Shown: positions 62,523 through 64,000 of the stretch, piece by piece
Numbering within the stretch: the stretch's first letter is position 1
Layout of the letters: each line of letters starts with the position of its first letter
DNA from: Hymenoscyphus infarciens
Lineage: Eukaryota; Ascomycota; Leotiomycetes; Helotiales; Helotiaceae
Reading direction: 5' to 3'
Assembly: GCA_001414345.1 (NCBI GenBank)
Contig: LLCB01000092.1
Location: forward strand, 124,001-188,000
DNA: 64,000 nucleotides
Made by a program: the position numbers and the translations under genes
The notes under the pieces: generated by a model
Seen by the model: only the letters and a program-made list of their open reading frames with translations
What the model was told of the DNA's origin: nothing
Databases searched by the model: none

Positions 62523-62973
62523 CGTTTCGGAAATCGTAAATGCCCATGAGGTGTACAACAGAACCAAGAAAAAGAGGATCGGAGAGTGAGAGAGACGTGG
62601 GTTGAGATTGTTGGTTCTTTATGTGACACGTTAACCGGTGTGAGGCGGGCGGTGTTGGTTGCCGAGCATGTGGGGTGGAGGGGTTCCTGTGCTGTGTCAG
62701 AGGGGTTCATTTCTAGAGAGGCTGTGAATAATTTAAAGTGCCTACAACACTTAGGCGGTATGATTTTTAGATTAGTTTCAAAGCAGAGGAGTATAAGACA
62801 AGTACAAGTACGAGTGTCTGATCAAACATTACTCAAAGTCACTTTTTTCGAGGCCCATCCACAAGCCAACCCGCTGCACACCTCGGATAAACGCGGGGTC
62901 TCCAAAAATCAGGGGTATCTTGTTTATATTTCTTTTTCTACTCGTACTCAGCATCTACAATCCACAAGCCCAA

Positions 62974-64000
62974 TCAGTTGAGTAGCCCGGCGGCAAGAGC
63001 TTCCAAATCCTCCAAAGTCTCCGGCTCATCCGCAGCCTCCAGAACTCTCGAATTGTTCCTTTTCGACTTCTTCCTCTCATCATCCGAATCATCCTCAAAC
63101 CACTTCTTAGCTCTCTTCGTCGGTCTCTCATCATCCTCCCCAGCTACTGGCAAAGAAGCCAATAATTCCAAAGGATCCATATGATCCCCAGTATCCACCA
63201 AAGCAGGAACATCATCCTCTCCCAACCCAGATCTCTCCGCCAACTCTCTAGCTTTCTTCTTCTCGCGCTTCTCGCGCTTCTTCTGTTTGGCAAGTTGTTT
63301 ATCATCCAAATCGGCTTCTTGAACCCTCTCCGTTTCTCCCTCCAAGAATTTTGCTCGTTGCGCCTCAGCTGGTCCTCTAGCTTGGAAGTCTTTCTCATCT
63401 TCCAACTCGTACATTTGGTGAGCAGTTCCTTCGTCATCAAATACCAATTTCGTACCCTTTTCTTTAAGTTTGAGAAGTTGTTTCTTGGATGTCAACATCT
63501 TCTCCTTTCGTTTGGAGTCTATCACCAGTGTGCCAATACCAGGAATAACCTTGGCCATTGGTCCTGCCTCCGCTTCATTATCGGAGTCTTCCTCCTCATC
63601 TGCAGATACAACTCTCTTCACAGATAAGAAATCATTATCCTCATCAGCGTCAGCTTGTTGGTCTTCCTCCCCTTCAACCGCATCCTCGGCGATAAGTTTC
63701 GAGTAATGACCTGACAAGACATCTTGGTTGCGACGCTCGAACATGCGATCATATTTCGTGCGTACCTCGGCTGGTTTCTTTGGTTTGCTCCCAGCCTCAT
63801 CATCAGTATCCTCACCACTTGACAGTAATGCTCGTGGCACATTCTTAGATTTCTTAGCGTCCTCTCCTTTTCGGAACTTGATTTTTGGTGCTCCGGGTAA
63901 TCCCATACTAGCAGCATAACCTTCCAAATCATATTTGTTGATGTCGTAAATCTCCTTGTCTTTCTGAACGAAAATAGAACGAGCATAACTAACAAATGCC
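62974..64000 (-). CDS. DBP4: DEAD-box ATP-dependent RNA helicase Dbp4/Hca4, C-terminal part (runs off the window)
   Basis: Open frame entering at the right edge with AFVSYARSIFVQKDKEIYDI and then NKYDLEGYAASMGLPGAPKIKF, the segment after the helicase core in Dbp4/Hca4 proteins, where helicase motif VI has already passed. About 340 residues are visible. The tail is long and strongly charged: PRALLSSGEDTDDE, a KYDRMFERRNQDVLSGHY block, acidic ADADEDNDFLS, a KQLAKQKKREKREKKKA basic helix, and the terminus EDLEALAAGLLN. Members act in the nucleolus in 18S rRNA processing, helping release U14 snoRNA from pre-ribosomes. The start codon and helicase core lie beyond the window. No intron is needed in the visible part. 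Confidence 0.92.
   Translation of the reverse strand, partial: AFVSYARSIFVQKDKEIYDINKYDLEGYAASMGLPGAPKIKFRKGEDAKKSKNVPRALLSSGEDTDDEAGSKPKKPAEVRTKYDRMFERRNQDVLSGHYSKLIAEDAVEGEEDQQADADEDNDFLSVKRVVSADEEEDSDNEAEAGPMAKVIPGIGTLVIDSKRKEKMLTSKKQLLKLKEKGTKLVFDDEGTAHQMYELEDEKDFQARGPAEAQRAKFLEGETERVQEADLDDKQLAKQKKREKREKKKARELAERSGLGEDDVPALVDTGDHMDPLELLASLPVAGEDDERPTKRAKKWFEDDSDDERKKSKRNNSRVLEAADEPETLEDLEALAAGLLN

Overview
This window looks like nuclear DNA of a filamentous ascomycete (Pezizomycotina). Genes are split by short GT-AG introns of about 48-180 bp with CTAAC/CTAAT-like branch sites. Two Pezizomycotina-specific regulators, a NirA/NIT4 and an XlnR/Xyr1 orthologue, are present. Long AT-rich tracts in which CA and TG dinucleotides are visibly scarce carry the signature of repeat-induced point mutation (RIP). 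A leotiomycete (Helotiales-like) source is my best guess, but that is inference.

Layout. 1-18.4 kb is a gene-poor, repeat-rich half. It holds an FMN-binding Alr4036-type protein (1569-2447), one weak hypothetical ORF, a 2.1-kb RIP-mutated TA-flanked element of Tc1/mariner/Fot1 type (4168-6260), and a conserved-looking acidic hypothetical protein (7612-8952). A nested transposon block follows: an inverted-repeat MITE (9799-10328), two copies of one TA-flanked inverted-repeat element (10635-11316 and 11350-16755), and a complete LTR element (11394-16167) inserted into the second copy. 18.4-31 kb holds an Arc1-like tRNA-binding cofactor, a five-exon Baeyer-Villiger monooxygenase, a bZIP factor and a DHA1-type MFS transporter, separated by gene-free stretches. 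31-44.6 kb holds a PIF/Harbinger-like MITE in the divergent promoter between the MFS gene and nirA, then nirA, an SRPBCC protein and xlnR. 44.6-50.6 kb is about 6 kb with no gene I can support. 50.6-64 kb is gene-dense: an MDR oxidoreductase, a 1486-residue unrecognised protein, Ppg1-type phosphatase, a small membrane-anchored protein, FAD synthetase, and the 3' part of a DBP4/HCA4 RNA helicase that runs off the window.

How genes relate. Most are independent housekeeping or regulatory genes, and no operon or biosynthetic cluster is evident. nirA (nitrate assimilation) and xlnR (xylan/cellulose degradation) lie about 6 kb apart in convergent orientation, with only one gene between them.

Most noteworthy: the MFS gene has two introns (126 and 127 bp) whose sequences are homologous to each other although the exons around them are not. 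This is what introner-like elements (mobile introns) look like. Three other genes (bZIP, xlnR, the 1486-residue protein) each need a GC-AG intron with the same GCAAGT donor. The LTR element has no recognisable pol, and much of its interior is two families of internal tandem repeats.
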